DNA of 36,216 bases from a virus, in IMG/VR virus record IMGVR_UViG_3300044624_003023, positions 1 to 36,216 of that record. One strand, given 5' to 3'. Numbering within the stretch: the stretch's first letter is position 1; every line of letters begins with the position of its first letter. Positions 21,001 to 29,400 of this stretch are shown here, in pieces. Below the pieces are notes generated by a model that worked only from the letters and a program-made list of their open reading frames with translations, ran no database searches and was not told where the DNA came from. Position numbers and translations under genes: made by a program.

Positions 21001-24000
21001 GTAGGTAGTTCACGAGCGAGCACTAGAATTGAAATTACAATTGACAATAAAACAACTTACTTTGATTCAAGAGCAACATCATTTAATGATGTTAAGAAGC
21101 AAAGCGGTGCTGTTTGGCTATATCAATTCTTACCTACAGCTAATTCAAGTGTCGAAAATCCTGGCCAATTTATTTCTGCACAACGTTTAATTAATTCTTT
21201 AATTAGTAATCTTGATGAATACGGTTCAAGCATTGCAATTAATCAATCAACAATTTATGTTGGTGCACCTGGAAATGATTCAATTAAAAATAATTCTGGC
21301 ATAGTATTCTCTTTTGAAAACAATAACAATACTAAAAATTGGAGTACAGTCAGAAGCGAAGAATCAAAAGTTGATATTAATTTGATTAATCGTGTGTTCT
21401 TATATAATAAAGAAACTAATCAAATTGTAACAGACTTAGATTACATTGACCCAGTCAAAGGAAAAATTAGCGGCCTCGCTGCACAAGAAATTACATATCA
21501 AACTTCATTTGATCCAGCAATTTATTCCAATAATTCTGCAGGAAGACTGTGGGGCAAAGATCATGTTGGACAAGTTTGGTGGGACATCAGTCAAACACGT
21601 TGGATTGATTACGAACAATCTAATGTAAGTGATCGCGGCATTAACTGGAATACTGCTTTCCCAGGCTCTACTATTATTTGTTACGAATGGGTTGAAAGTA
21701 ACTTGCCTCCATCACAATTTATTGATGAAAAAGATACAACAGCATTTGCTAGATCAAATACTTTTAACTTAGTGTCAGACATTGATCCAAATACTGGAAT
21801 TGTTACTAACAAATATTATTATTGGGTTGCTGGTAAGAGAACTATTCCTCAAATTAAAAATCGCAAATACAGTACAGTTGATTTAGAGAACTTGATTGCA
21901 AATCCTAGGGCAACAGGTATTCCGTTTGCAGCGTTTATTTCTTCAAATTCAATTGCGCTATACAATTGTTCTAGATTGTTGCAAGATAAGAATGTTGTAT
22001 TAAACATTGATTACGATGTAAAATATAATGAAAATTCAATTCATACTGAATTCCAATTACTTTCTGAAAACGATCCAACTAGTGTTCCTAACGACAAAAT
22101 AGTTCAAAAACTTATAGATAGTTTAGCTGGTGCCGATCCTTTAGGTAATCTTGTTCCTGATATTAAACTAACACCAGGTGAACGATATGGTATAGAATAT
22201 CGTCCTCGCCAAACAATGTTCAGAGATCGTAAGCAATCATTAAAAACAGCAATAAGCTATATTAATCGTGTACTATCTCAATTACCTGTAAGAGAAAATA
22301 AAAATACTGCTAACTTGCTAGCATTTGAAGAAATTCCAAATGTTTATGCAAACATGTATGACGATGTTGTCAATGACAATATTGAACTTAGCTATCTTAA
22401 CATTAACTTGTTACCAGATGGCTATAAGATATTAGTTAAAACTGACAATGAAGTAAGCGATAAGTGGACAATTTATGAAAAAAGAAATAACGTTTGGTTG
22501 TTAAACAGAGTTCAAACATTCGATAATCGTCGTTATATTACTACTATTGATTGGATCAAACCTGGCGCTGTAGATCCAGTTGTAACCAATTATACAATTG
22601 ATTATAGCTATCAATTGTCAAGTATTGTTCCAATTTTAGGAGATACTGTAAAAATTAAAGATTCTGGTAATGGTAGATATGCAATATTACAGTATACAAA
22701 TAATAATTATGAAATTATAAAACAAGAAGCAGCAACATATAAAATAATCGATGCAATATGGGAAGAATCAACATTTGCTCAAGGATATGATAGAGAAACA
22801 TTTGATGTCCAAATATATGATGACTGGCCAACAAACGAAATACAAAACATTGTATCCGCTGTATATAATGATATCTTTACTAGCGACGAGCAAATTGAAA
22901 AGAATCGTTGGTTCTTATTAATGATGCAGCATCTACTTGCTGAACAACAGTATGTTGATTGGATCTTCAAAACAAGCTTTATTAAAGTTGAGCATCGCAA
23001 TCAACAAGCAATTAGTAAAATTCCAAGTTTACAGAAAGACAGACAGGACAGCTTACGCAAGTATATTGAAGAAATTAAACCATACCATACAAAGATTCGT
23101 GAATTTGTAACAAGCCACGAAGGATTTGATACTTACGGATCTGACATAACTGATTTTGATATTCCTGCTTACTATAACGAAACAACAGGCAAGTATCGTA
23201 GTCCAACTGGTTTAGATGAAATTGATGACATTATTTTTGATCGTCCTGAATACTATTCTTGGTTGAATAATCATACTTTAGAAGTTGAATCAGTAGTTGT
23301 TCATAATACTGGATCCAGTTACAGCGATCCTCCAATATTAACAATAAATGGTACTACTGGTAGCGGAACTAAACTAGAACCGGTAATTGTTAACGGAGAA
23401 ATTACAAATGTATCTGTAATTAATCCAGGAACAGGATATACAACTACTCCAACTATTGAAATTGGACCATCAAGCGGAAGCGATGCAAAATTAATTCCAA
23501 TAATGGCCAATCGCAAAGTAAGAAGCATTAAAGATGTAATTAAGTTTGATCGTATACCAAATAACGGTGGATTCTTAGTACAATTCTTAGATAGTAATGG
23601 CGATCCAATCGATATTAGAAATCAACGCAAGTCTCGCTTGTTTGGAAGCCACGGTGTAGTTGATGAGTTAATTGACGCTTTAACAATGGATGTTAATAGT
23701 AACACACACTGGATTAAAGAAAGCACAAGTCTAATTAATTGGCCTGTTGAAAATGCTGTAAACTATAGAATATTCCCTGATGATTCAGGACGTATTCAAA
23801 TACAGTACAAGAAAGTACCTGGTGGGTGGACTGCTGAATTACTAGAAACTTATATTCAATCATTAGGATACGAAGTTGGTGTTGATGAACTTGATATTTC
23901 AGAAACTACTGTAGTAGTTGACGGAAATATGAGTTTATATCAACCAACAGTTATGGAGTGGTTAGCTAATACACGTTATGATCGAGGGGATATTATTGTA

Positions 24001-26376
24001 TACAATAATCATGCATATACTTTGCGTGATTCAGTAATCACTACTACAACTGGAGACACTTTTGATTTAACAGATTTTAGAGAATACACTGCAAATGAGT
24101 TTGAAAGTCATTTAAACAGAACATGGACTTACTATCAACCAAAAGAAGGATTGCCAGGTAAAGATTTAGGACAACTGTTTAACGGTATTGAATATCCAGG
24201 GGTAAAAGTTCGTGGTGCAAGCTTTAGAGCAGAGCCTGGATATGATGTCGGTAATTATGATATGGATGGATTAGATCAGTATATTCTTGGACCAGAAGGA
24301 GTTACTGTTCTTGATGAAAGCGTCCTTGATCAAACACTGTACAGCAACTTCCTTGATACAAGTTTAGGCACTAGACCAGAAGATTTAGTAACTTTTGGTG
24401 GGGCATTTGTTGATACGTATTCAAGTCATGCCCCTGAGGAAGCAGTGCCTGGAAGAGTCTACGATACATTGAATATCATGGTTCATACTTTAAGCACTAA
24501 CTTTGTTAATAAGAATTCAGGATTTAGTCCTCAATTTAATGTAAACAAGTATAAGTCAGATGGACTAACTAAAAGATTTAAGTTTATATCAGTAAATCAA
24601 ACACACGTAGGAGATTATTTTATTATATCTTCTGAAATGTATGGACCGCTCTATAGAAAAATAACTGAAACTAACTTTGCTGCACCTACATCTATTGTAT
24701 CAGGCGGTTACTACGACATAGCCCAACAAAGGTCATATTCTGTTGATTGGGCAAACGAAGAAATCGTATTCGATAATTCTTTACCTGTTGGGGATGTGAT
24801 TTCAATTTTAAACATTGGGCAAATTGGTGAAAATGTTATTGCTGATGACTTTTATCAAGCCGATGGGTCAACTGCTGCATTTAGATTTAATGTAAGCTTT
24901 AGTGAACTTGGCGGAGTAATGGCACTAGTAAATGGCACACCTACTATCAATTTTAACGTACAAAATATCAATGGGGAACCTCACGTTATTTTTTATGCAG
25001 CGCCTCCAAGTGGAAGTCATGTACATTTGATTGCAACATTAAATGTTGATTATGCAATTAGTTATGTAAACACACAGTATGCACAAGTTGATAACGACAA
25101 CCGTAGCATAGTATTAAATCGTCAAATTAGAGAAGATCGATCAAAAGATACAGTTATGATTGTTGATTTAAACGGTCGAAGACTAAGACCAGGCAACAGT
25201 ACATATTACATCGGTGATGGCAGCACTACTACATTTTCTTTACCAATATCAGCTGACGATGATTATAGTAACGGTACAGGAAAAGTTAAAATTTGGATAA
25301 ATGGTTTTAACGTCAATGTATCGGACTATACGATTAGCCCTTATGATGGCAGCACTGCACCGCAGGTTACTTTTGTTGTTGCTCCTTTTGAAGGGGATGA
25401 TATAAGCATAACTTACATAGGGGAAGCAGAATACACCTACAACGAAAATACTAGAGAAGTTACAGTTTTAGAAACTATCTATATTCCAGACGGTAGCATG
25501 TTAGCAGTTACAGCGTTTAGTCACCACGATGCTTATAAATTTAAGACAAAGATATTTAAAGGCGTAGATTTCTCTACAGCAAGCATTGATGTTACTCTTG
25601 GATTTGGTTTAGGCTTATTTGATGCTGAAGATACTGCTTTTGATGCAAGCTACAGTGTAACAAAAGCAATTGGTCAAAGCTATCAAATTGACGAAGATCA
25701 AAATAATGCTGAAAAGATTTTTATAAGTGTAGCCGGTCAAACATTAATGGCAGGATACGATTATACAGTTACAAACGGTAAAATTTTACTTTCAGATAAT
25801 ATTGTTGTTCGTAATGACACTTTAATTATTGTCACTTGGATGAGTGCCGCAACCTACATTAGTGCAACTACATTTAGACTCTTTAAAGATTTAAATGATA
25901 ATTTTTATTATAACAGAGTTGCTCTAGCTGATGCGGCCATTTTAACTAAAGAATTAAAAATAACTGACACTGAAATACACGTAAATAATGCTGATGCATT
26001 AGGAATACCAAATCCAAATAAAAACGTTCCAGGGGTAATTTTCATTGGCGGAGAAAGAATAGTATTCTGGCAAAAAAATGGAAATGTGCTTTCTCAAATT
26101 AGAAGAGGTACAGCGGGTACCGCCGCAAGTATACTTTATGCTGAGGGTAGCATAGTTGTTGATGCAAGTAATAAATCTAAAATTCCAAACGGTGAAATCA
26201 GCACATGGTATGATTTAGGGGAAGAAGGCCCTACTAACGGTGAAGGATTAATACTTTCAGGTACAATTCAAGCAAGATTCCTTAAAGAAAGCAAGGGCAT
26301 TATACCGTTCTTAAGTGCAATACAAATTGGAGGATATATTTTACCAGGGTATGTATTAGATCAATATTTCTCATAA
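12013..26376 (+). CDS. Giant modular baseplate/virion structural protein (gp7 position, 4787 residues)
   Basis: One open frame of 14.4 kb, over four times the length of T4 gp7 (1032 residues), which occupies this place after gp6. A Shine-Dalgarno GGAGG (11998-12002) stands 10 bases before the ATG. The N-terminus (YRRSLDFLPSVFRTEVNDKF) and blocks such as RPWEMLGFVEKPIWWEL (1486) and LRKYIEEIKPYHTKIREF (3681) resemble large structural proteins of marine T4-like phages. Modules in order: CBM5/12-like motifs at W344, W1991 and W3983; a beta module at about 2269-2325; a seven-bladed FG-GAP propeller at about 2400-3105 with inserted domains; a G-x-x-Y-x-x-P-P repeat pair at 3766-3820; and DGS-type beta modules at about 2550-2822 and 4281-4477. 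The C-terminus has an IGGERIVFWQK segment (about 4678). No transmembrane or enzymatic motif was seen. It probably bridges wedge and fibres; that is inference. Confidence 0.75.
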   Translation: MAYRRSLDFLPSVFRTEVNDKFLHATIDQLISEPELKRVDGYVGRKFSPVAGSTDSFINELTELRQDYQLEPHTNFIDSTNKVKFSSGYVDLLRRIDALGGFTNDHSRLFTDDTYNYDGFIDFDKFLNYSSYYWLPNGPDAVTIFATAVPLQQDYVVTPPKLYQIVNGEYEKENFDTLAFDVSENVVTRVRQDGIRFNVTGNKINPTIRLARGGVYKFIVEQIGHGFFIQTQPGTTDELAWQNNLSSRDVYGVENNGEDVGVITFKVPETNAQDFFSRMPVFTSANLTAHSSRRGRDLRYNEIHYQKYSDILEKFGGIDGQIMLEGKTVVFPRDPASGKNPQPWNESTEYNEGDLIQYGNTVYRVLESFKSGQVFNDSKLELYDLQQTWYNPDPFDSVERPFDSVGFDIGQSVEFEQRRGLFDITVNADGYVVLIPGVVVPRNNKVKILEGISYGNKALYRDSNDDILLVKPTTADLTRLYYADSLDPNIGGTIELIEQDNNLKIDVVGSILNQKSYESPNDVIFTNGLKIKFLQDVVQQEYANKSYYVEGVGESIKLVDVDSLIANEPWLDTIEKPFDITSFDTDSFSASSNSPLNPNYFVINRSSIEKSAWTRHNRWFHSDVIELTSKYNNFTTVIESTNRAKRPILEFDPNLQLYNFGQKSKKAIDAIDRVTIDALSTVEGQPVTINESNVVYFTGSLSAVNNFKDEKTKEGYTLVSETTSDDGVVTIQMKLFGLGGFYVDDIPLFPGMRVIFTADNDADVRNKIYEVQWINPQSETDDRVWSFTLDGSTTSYDLNYNVTEPSRLQVFVNGINASSQGYYWSYLAETQSLVFSSTIPPEDSNLTISLEFDEQIHLVLAEDGNVIEGECVYVKQGLTNQGKMFHLINGDWTESQQKTKVNQPPLFELYNQSKISYSDSSTYNSTSFIGNKLFGYEIGSSNTDPILGMKLKYRNINNIGDIVFSDFITKGNFTYRQGQQSINESTIGAKVRVNDEYGNFYFRNQWRKIRQKSRQAQLQTYYATDYQKNLFKLNALPDGIKENKFTNIIVYVNNNLLYNNHYDLQIEDDIAYLLIDNDLNVGDKLDIKVYSSVINDASIFEVPYNFTNNPFNKEITDVTLGQMRNHIIRCVEDAPNLSDEPLSIYNVRDTFDIKTFRGSILQHNGATHLANFFLNDSQANFINSVINAQREYVRFKNRFLQLVGEVAVVNESATATLERVMSEIVANKNKNFAYFTSDMLPFGNDYNKRIYKVFDTRLDTYDLSDMFNLSMPSEKAVLVYLNNRQLLVNRDYTFSIERPIVELDLTQVTLNENDIIEIREYVSTDGSYIPPTPTKLGLYPLFVPAIIQDGYGDNSRSMIRGHDGSLTAMFNDSRDDTLLEFETRIYNNIKATYNDYRFDIWDYIPGAFRTTDYNLTEFNSILSSHFSAWSGSNAISVSDYRQFVSGDAFTYNYGRFTNRIDGNLMPASSWRGIYKYYFDTDAPHLRPWEMLGFVEKPIWWELSYGPAPYTSGNTVLWGDIEAGRILYGDRAGIDDRFARPGLNKIIPVSENGELLSPFDCIAKNINELDVSGFFKFGDIGPVEAAWRQSSEYPFVLQIAIAIMKPAEYFGVNIDANRQVLDLLDQQEIFSDTGTREISNQLVQNEIDKNGNVYRANSYLTWISEYCKSRGFDVTAALGNKLRNLESRLGYKVGGYTDKKYLRIITEQYTPASNNPGVIIPDDDFDIVLNKSAPIYNLTYSGVIVTKTVDGYSVTGYDDNKPYFTIESSSQNNNKSYIKVGKLAVTKFHDGTGDFYRVPYGTEFFSIDQVADFFISYGRYLTRQGFQFIDKLDSDASWYQDWDLAVREFLFYVQQGWDVDVAISLSPVGNKINYRSNFGTVDGLSNRPLNTRILDEDFKIVRASEYTVYRNGRDFNANVDSDRGIYLIDLDVVEYEHVIIFNNKTRFNDIIYDPVIGDRQHRLRLQGFKTGSWDGTYSAAGFIINEDNVEEWRPGVNYSKGDIVIFKGEYFTAGEKIAASSDFELDYWIKTEYDSIKKGLLPNLANRAGLSKNFYDSNEVNLEQDAQKLGKNLIGFESRSYMEDLGISDTSQFKFYQGMLSQKGTNSSLDKLLKAKVDNFGGYANVYEEWAIRLGAYGANDSTRNLQIELDETWAVKDPLVIELLDDNDVMPTGHKGLKSKDIYIKHIPFDKNFLNPRTSNSNPNDLYTAGYVQLDDVDYTSPTRSALNSYVQDANAGAGDLIWIAADRNNQWNVYRIDETDIRLESANIISNGNATIRCVNNHGLEKNDLIYIKSDNTVPSMFGFYTVTTIIDARTFVVSTGYGTVQIKPFSGFVYKLKNMRFESAREVAANEPLKGWKTGDTLFIDKATNLGWRIYENQEAYQVGPTFKSNFSNENDRLGYSIATDLENNYMIAGRPGYDSNRGGVVIYSITTSGTLEEIANLTTDSDGATDVGFSVTISNDATFAAGAPTSDNLGFVVTFAPSNNTGDFRTQQVLTSDTLDVDGEFGYSVKLSNDGNWLAVGQPGQEEGYVYIYQRRFVDILPSATASFIGDGSSTTFTLTGSAANPNDTDSLIVVQDGVILTATVDYSISGSDLVLSAAPAYGSSISVTVNRGAPEQTYISDGSTNIFALSGDNASPSSIYALYVEADGVIQVPFRDYSLTLVGSQYFIEFTETPINNLEVYITQRTHYEYVTAFTSDNANIGDRFGQTLEFTENGRQLIIGAPNTGILSDDGSTVINAGKVYVYERTAETYYADGFDSVFETVSTIEGTPYVYVDGIRLIEDEDYTRFGNIITLANTPSSGSLVKIETNNFLLTSEITPESAGDELEESANFGASIVICPNNCSLYIGSPTRDSNNKTNSGKVYRFINQGRFFGHVDATVENPVISTNSVIIINDFLVSLASGSSLDDIIQAINETLIPGVTAYNNNGYLYIETNSLITGEKLLIANGLGQALEDIGIEIYPYQQTLDSPQDDHYVEFGKTLAISPSADLLAVGSSRASTRIEITIDNKTTYFDSRATSFNDVKKQSGAVWLYQFLPTANSSVENPGQFISAQRLINSLISNLDEYGSSIAINQSTIYVGAPGNDSIKNNSGIVFSFENNNNTKNWSTVRSEESKVDINLINRVFLYNKETNQIVTDLDYIDPVKGKISGLAAQEITYQTSFDPAIYSNNSAGRLWGKDHVGQVWWDISQTRWIDYEQSNVSDRGINWNTAFPGSTIICYEWVESNLPPSQFIDEKDTTAFARSNTFNLVSDIDPNTGIVTNKYYYWVAGKRTIPQIKNRKYSTVDLENLIANPRATGIPFAAFISSNSIALYNCSRLLQDKNVVLNIDYDVKYNENSIHTEFQLLSENDPTSVPNDKIVQKLIDSLAGADPLGNLVPDIKLTPGERYGIEYRPRQTMFRDRKQSLKTAISYINRVLSQLPVRENKNTANLLAFEEIPNVYANMYDDVVNDNIELSYLNINLLPDGYKILVKTDNEVSDKWTIYEKRNNVWLLNRVQTFDNRRYITTIDWIKPGAVDPVVTNYTIDYSYQLSSIVPILGDTVKIKDSGNGRYAILQYTNNNYEIIKQEAATYKIIDAIWEESTFAQGYDRETFDVQIYDDWPTNEIQNIVSAVYNDIFTSDEQIEKNRWFLLMMQHLLAEQQYVDWIFKTSFIKVEHRNQQAISKIPSLQKDRQDSLRKYIEEIKPYHTKIREFVTSHEGFDTYGSDITDFDIPAYYNETTGKYRSPTGLDEIDDIIFDRPEYYSWLNNHTLEVESVVVHNTGSSYSDPPILTINGTTGSGTKLEPVIVNGEITNVSVINPGTGYTTTPTIEIGPSSGSDAKLIPIMANRKVRSIKDVIKFDRIPNNGGFLVQFLDSNGDPIDIRNQRKSRLFGSHGVVDELIDALTMDVNSNTHWIKESTSLINWPVENAVNYRIFPDDSGRIQIQYKKVPGGWTAELLETYIQSLGYEVGVDELDISETTVVVDGNMSLYQPTVMEWLANTRYDRGDIIVYNNHAYTLRDSVITTTTGDTFDLTDFREYTANEFESHLNRTWTYYQPKEGLPGKDLGQLFNGIEYPGVKVRGASFRAEPGYDVGNYDMDGLDQYILGPEGVTVLDESVLDQTLYSNFLDTSLGTRPEDLVTFGGAFVDTYSSHAPEEAVPGRVYDTLNIMVHTLSTNFVNKNSGFSPQFNVNKYKSDGLTKRFKFISVNQTHVGDYFIISSEMYGPLYRKITETNFAAPTSIVSGGYYDIAQQRSYSVDWANEEIVFDNSLPVGDVISILNIGQIGENVIADDFYQADGSTAAFRFNVSFSELGGVMALVNGTPTINFNVQNINGEPHVIFYAAPPSGSHVHLIATLNVDYAISYVNTQYAQVDNDNRSIVLNRQIREDRSKDTVMIVDLNGRRLRPGNSTYYIGDGSTTTFSLPISADDDYSNGTGKVKIWINGFNVNVSDYTISPYDGSTAPQVTFVVAPFEGDDISITYIGEAEYTYNENTREVTVLETIYIPDGSMLAVTAFSHHDAYKFKTKIFKGVDFSTASIDVTLGFGLGLFDAEDTAFDASYSVTKAIGQSYQIDEDQNNAEKIFISVAGQTLMAGYDYTVTNGKILLSDNIVVRNDTLIIVTWMSAATYISATTFRLFKDLNDNFYYNRVALADAAILTKELKITDTEIHVNNADALGIPNPNKNVPGVIFIGGERIVFWQKNGNVLSQIRRGTAGTAASILYAEGSIVVDASNKSKIPNGEISTWYDLGEEGPTNGEGLILSGTIQARFLKESKGIIPFLSAIQIGGYILPGYVLDQYFS
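19189..21327 (+). other. FG-GAP beta-propeller region inside the giant protein
   Basis: Seven copies of the integrin-type FG-GAP motif (F/Y-G-x-S-v-x-i-s-x-d-g-x-x-l-a-v-G-a-P) start near residues 2400, 2455, 2508, 2709, 2836, 2982 and 3070. Examples are FGYSVKLSNDGNWLAVGQPG and YGSSIAINQSTIYVGAPG, each followed by a strand such as GYVYIYQ or GKVYVYE. Seven is the number in a closed propeller. Gaps between blades 3-4, 4-5 and 5-6 are much longer and hold inserted beta modules. FG-GAP propellers usually act in protein or glycan binding; here binding to the host or to fibres is inferred. Confidence 0.75.
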
Positions 26377-26379
26377 ATA
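26372..26379 (+). promoter_or_regulatory. Putative late promoter box for the first fibre gene
   Basis: CATAAATA overlaps the TAA stop (26374-26376) of the giant gene and ends 22 bases before the fibre ATG at 26402. The predicted leader is 17 bases and includes AAAGGA (26388-26393) as ribosome site. Confidence 0.5.
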
Positions 26380-26401
26380 ATTTTGATAAAGGATTGTTTA
26401 A

Positions 26402-29400
26402 ATGACATTAGTATTGAGGAAAGATACCTTAACTCCATTAAGTTACGAGCAAATGGACGGAAACTTCGAGTTTCTACAAACCGAAATTACCCAGTTACAA
26501 TCTGGTCTCGGTATTTCTCCTGAATATATACGTGGTTTATTTTCAGGTGGCCCAGGAATTACTTATAATAGTGCTACTGGTGAAATTGAGTTTACGGGCG
26601 GATCCAGTGTTGTTACTTCAATCAATGGACAAACAGGTGCAGTAACCTTAACTGGAGCTGATCTAGATATCACCACAAGTGAAATTAATGAAGGAATTAA
26701 CAAATATTTTACTGCAACTCGAGCCTGGGATGCAGTTAATGATAAAATCAACGTAGCGCCAGGTTTAACAAAAACTTATAATGTAAATGGATTTACAATT
26801 GCTCCACGTAACTTTAACATTGCGTTGGTCGGTGATGTTGTGGGTTCTGCTAGAGTTACAGAATTAAATGATATTGTTATTGATACTAGTCTTTTTGGTA
26901 TTACTATTGATGCCTCAAATGTTACTGTAACTGAAGGTGTTATTGTTCGTAGCCCTCCAACAGTTCCAGGCACACGCAGATTTACTGGTTTAGATTTTGA
27001 TCCGGCTGACTTCTTAGTCACTGATGCAGGCTCTTTTGCTAAAATTACATCTCGTCAAAATGATAGTGCAGTAATTGAAATTGTTGGTAACGCAATGAGC
27101 GGTGCCGTTTTTGGAGATGTTACTGAAACTGAAAGTGGTATTAGCGTTACTTTTGATCCAGAAAATGGATCAATTAGAATTTCCCCGAGAGATTTTACAA
27201 TTAGATTAACTGGCGCAGTAACAGGAGAAGCTACTGTTAGTCGTTTACGTGATGTAACAATTAATACAATTAACAGTAATGGATACATTAAGGGCATCGA
27301 TGCCTATAGTGATGTTAACAAAGTTAATATTGAACCACTTACTGAAGTACAATTTGATGTTAATGCTTTTACTATTAACGCTATTAACAAGCGTTTGTTT
27401 ATTAGTCCAAAGAATGCGCTAAGTCCACAAGATGTTCGTGACATCATTGGTAATACAGTACAAGGTACTGAACAAGATGTTGATCTAAGCACTATTACTG
27501 AAACAGGTATCATAGTAACATATGACAGAGACAATAACACATTAAGTGTTGCTCCGCGTAACTTCACTATTACCTTAGATGGAGCAGTTGGTGGCAGTGT
27601 AACTATATCTCGACTTCAAGATGCAACTTTAGTTGCAACTAACATTAATGAATACATATCAGGTCTTGATATGTATAGCGATGTAAATCAAGTAAACACT
27701 AAAAAAATTACTGAAGTACAATTTGGATTAAATGCATTTGATATTACCAGTGTTGGTAACCGTGCGTTTATAGATCTTAAAAATGCGCTTACGCCACAAG
27801 ACGTAAGAGATATTATTGGTAATACAGTACAAGGTACTGAACAAGATGTTGACTTAAGCACAATTACTGAAACAGGTATCATAGTAACATATGACAGAGA
27901 CAATAACACATTAAGTGTTGCACCAAGAAACTTTACAATTACCTTAGCTGGAGCAGTTAGCGGTAGTGCTACTATTAGTCGTTTACAAGATGTAACACTT
28001 ACAACAAACAACATCAATAATTATATCGCCGGTTTAGATGTATTCAGCGATGTAAATCAAGTAAACACATCAAAAATTACTGAAATACAGTTTGATACGA
28101 ATGATTTTGGCGTTAGTTCTGTAGATGATAGAGCTTATCTAAGAATTAAAAATGCACTAAGTCCCCAAGATGTTCGTGACATCATTGGTAATACAGTACA
28201 AGGCACTGAACAAGATGTTGACTTAAGCACAATTACTGAAACAGGTATCATAGTAACATATGACAGAGACAATAACACATTAAGTGTTGCACCAAGAAAC
28301 TTTACAATTACAATTGATGGTGCAGTAAGCGGACAAGCTACTATTAGTCGTTTACAAGATGTAACACTTACAACAAACAACATCAATAATTATATTGCCG
28401 GTTTAGATGTATTCAGTGATGTAAACAAAGTTAATGTAAACAAGATTACTGAGTTTAGTTTCAATTTAGATCAATTTGCAGTAACAGCAAATAACAATAG
28501 AGCTAACATTGAATTAGCAGGAATACTAAGTCCACAAGATATTAGGGACATTATCGGCGATACTGTTAGTGGTACTGAACGTGATGTTGATTTATCAACA
28601 CTTACTGAAACAGGTATTATTGTAACCTACGATAGAAGTAATAACACATTAAGTGTTGCTCCACGTAATTTCACAATTACAATTGATGGTGCGGTAAGCG
28701 GGCAAGCTACAATTACTCGTTTACGTGATGTAACACTTACAACAAACAACATCAACAACTACATATCAGGACTTGATGTTTATAGCGATGTTAATAAAGT
28801 TAACTCAAATAAAATTACTGAATTAAGTTTTGATCTAAATCAATTTATTGTTACAGCAAGTAATAATAGAACAAATATTTCTATTGGAGATATCTTAAAT
28901 CCACAAGATATTAGGGACATTATTGGTGATACTGTTAGTGGTACTGAGCGTGATGTTGATCTGTCAACACTTACTGAAACTGGTATTATTGTAACCTATG
29001 ACAGAGATAACAACACATTAAGTGTAGCACCTCGTAATTTCACAATTACAATTGATGGTGCAGTTTCAGGTAGTGCTACAATTACTCGTTTACGTGATGT
29101 AACATTAACCACTAACAATATTAACAACTACATCTCAGGACTTGATGTTTATAGTGATGTTAATAAAGTTAACTCAAATAAAATTACTGAATTAAGTTTT
29201 GATCTAAATCAATTTATTGTTACAGCAAGTAATAATAGAACAAATGTAGCATTAACAGGAATATTAAACTCACAAGATATCAGAGACATTATTGGTGATA
29301 CTGTTACTGGTACTGAAAGAGATGTTGATCTATCAACTCTTACTGAAACCGGTATTATTGTAACATATGACAGAGATAACAACACATTAAGTGTTGCTCC

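Noticed and set aside
12013-26376. Giant gene considered as a fusion caused by assembly error
   Set aside because: The frame stays open over 14.4 kb, codon use looks uniform, and the modules continue smoothly. No internal ribosome site followed by a convincing new N-terminus was found.
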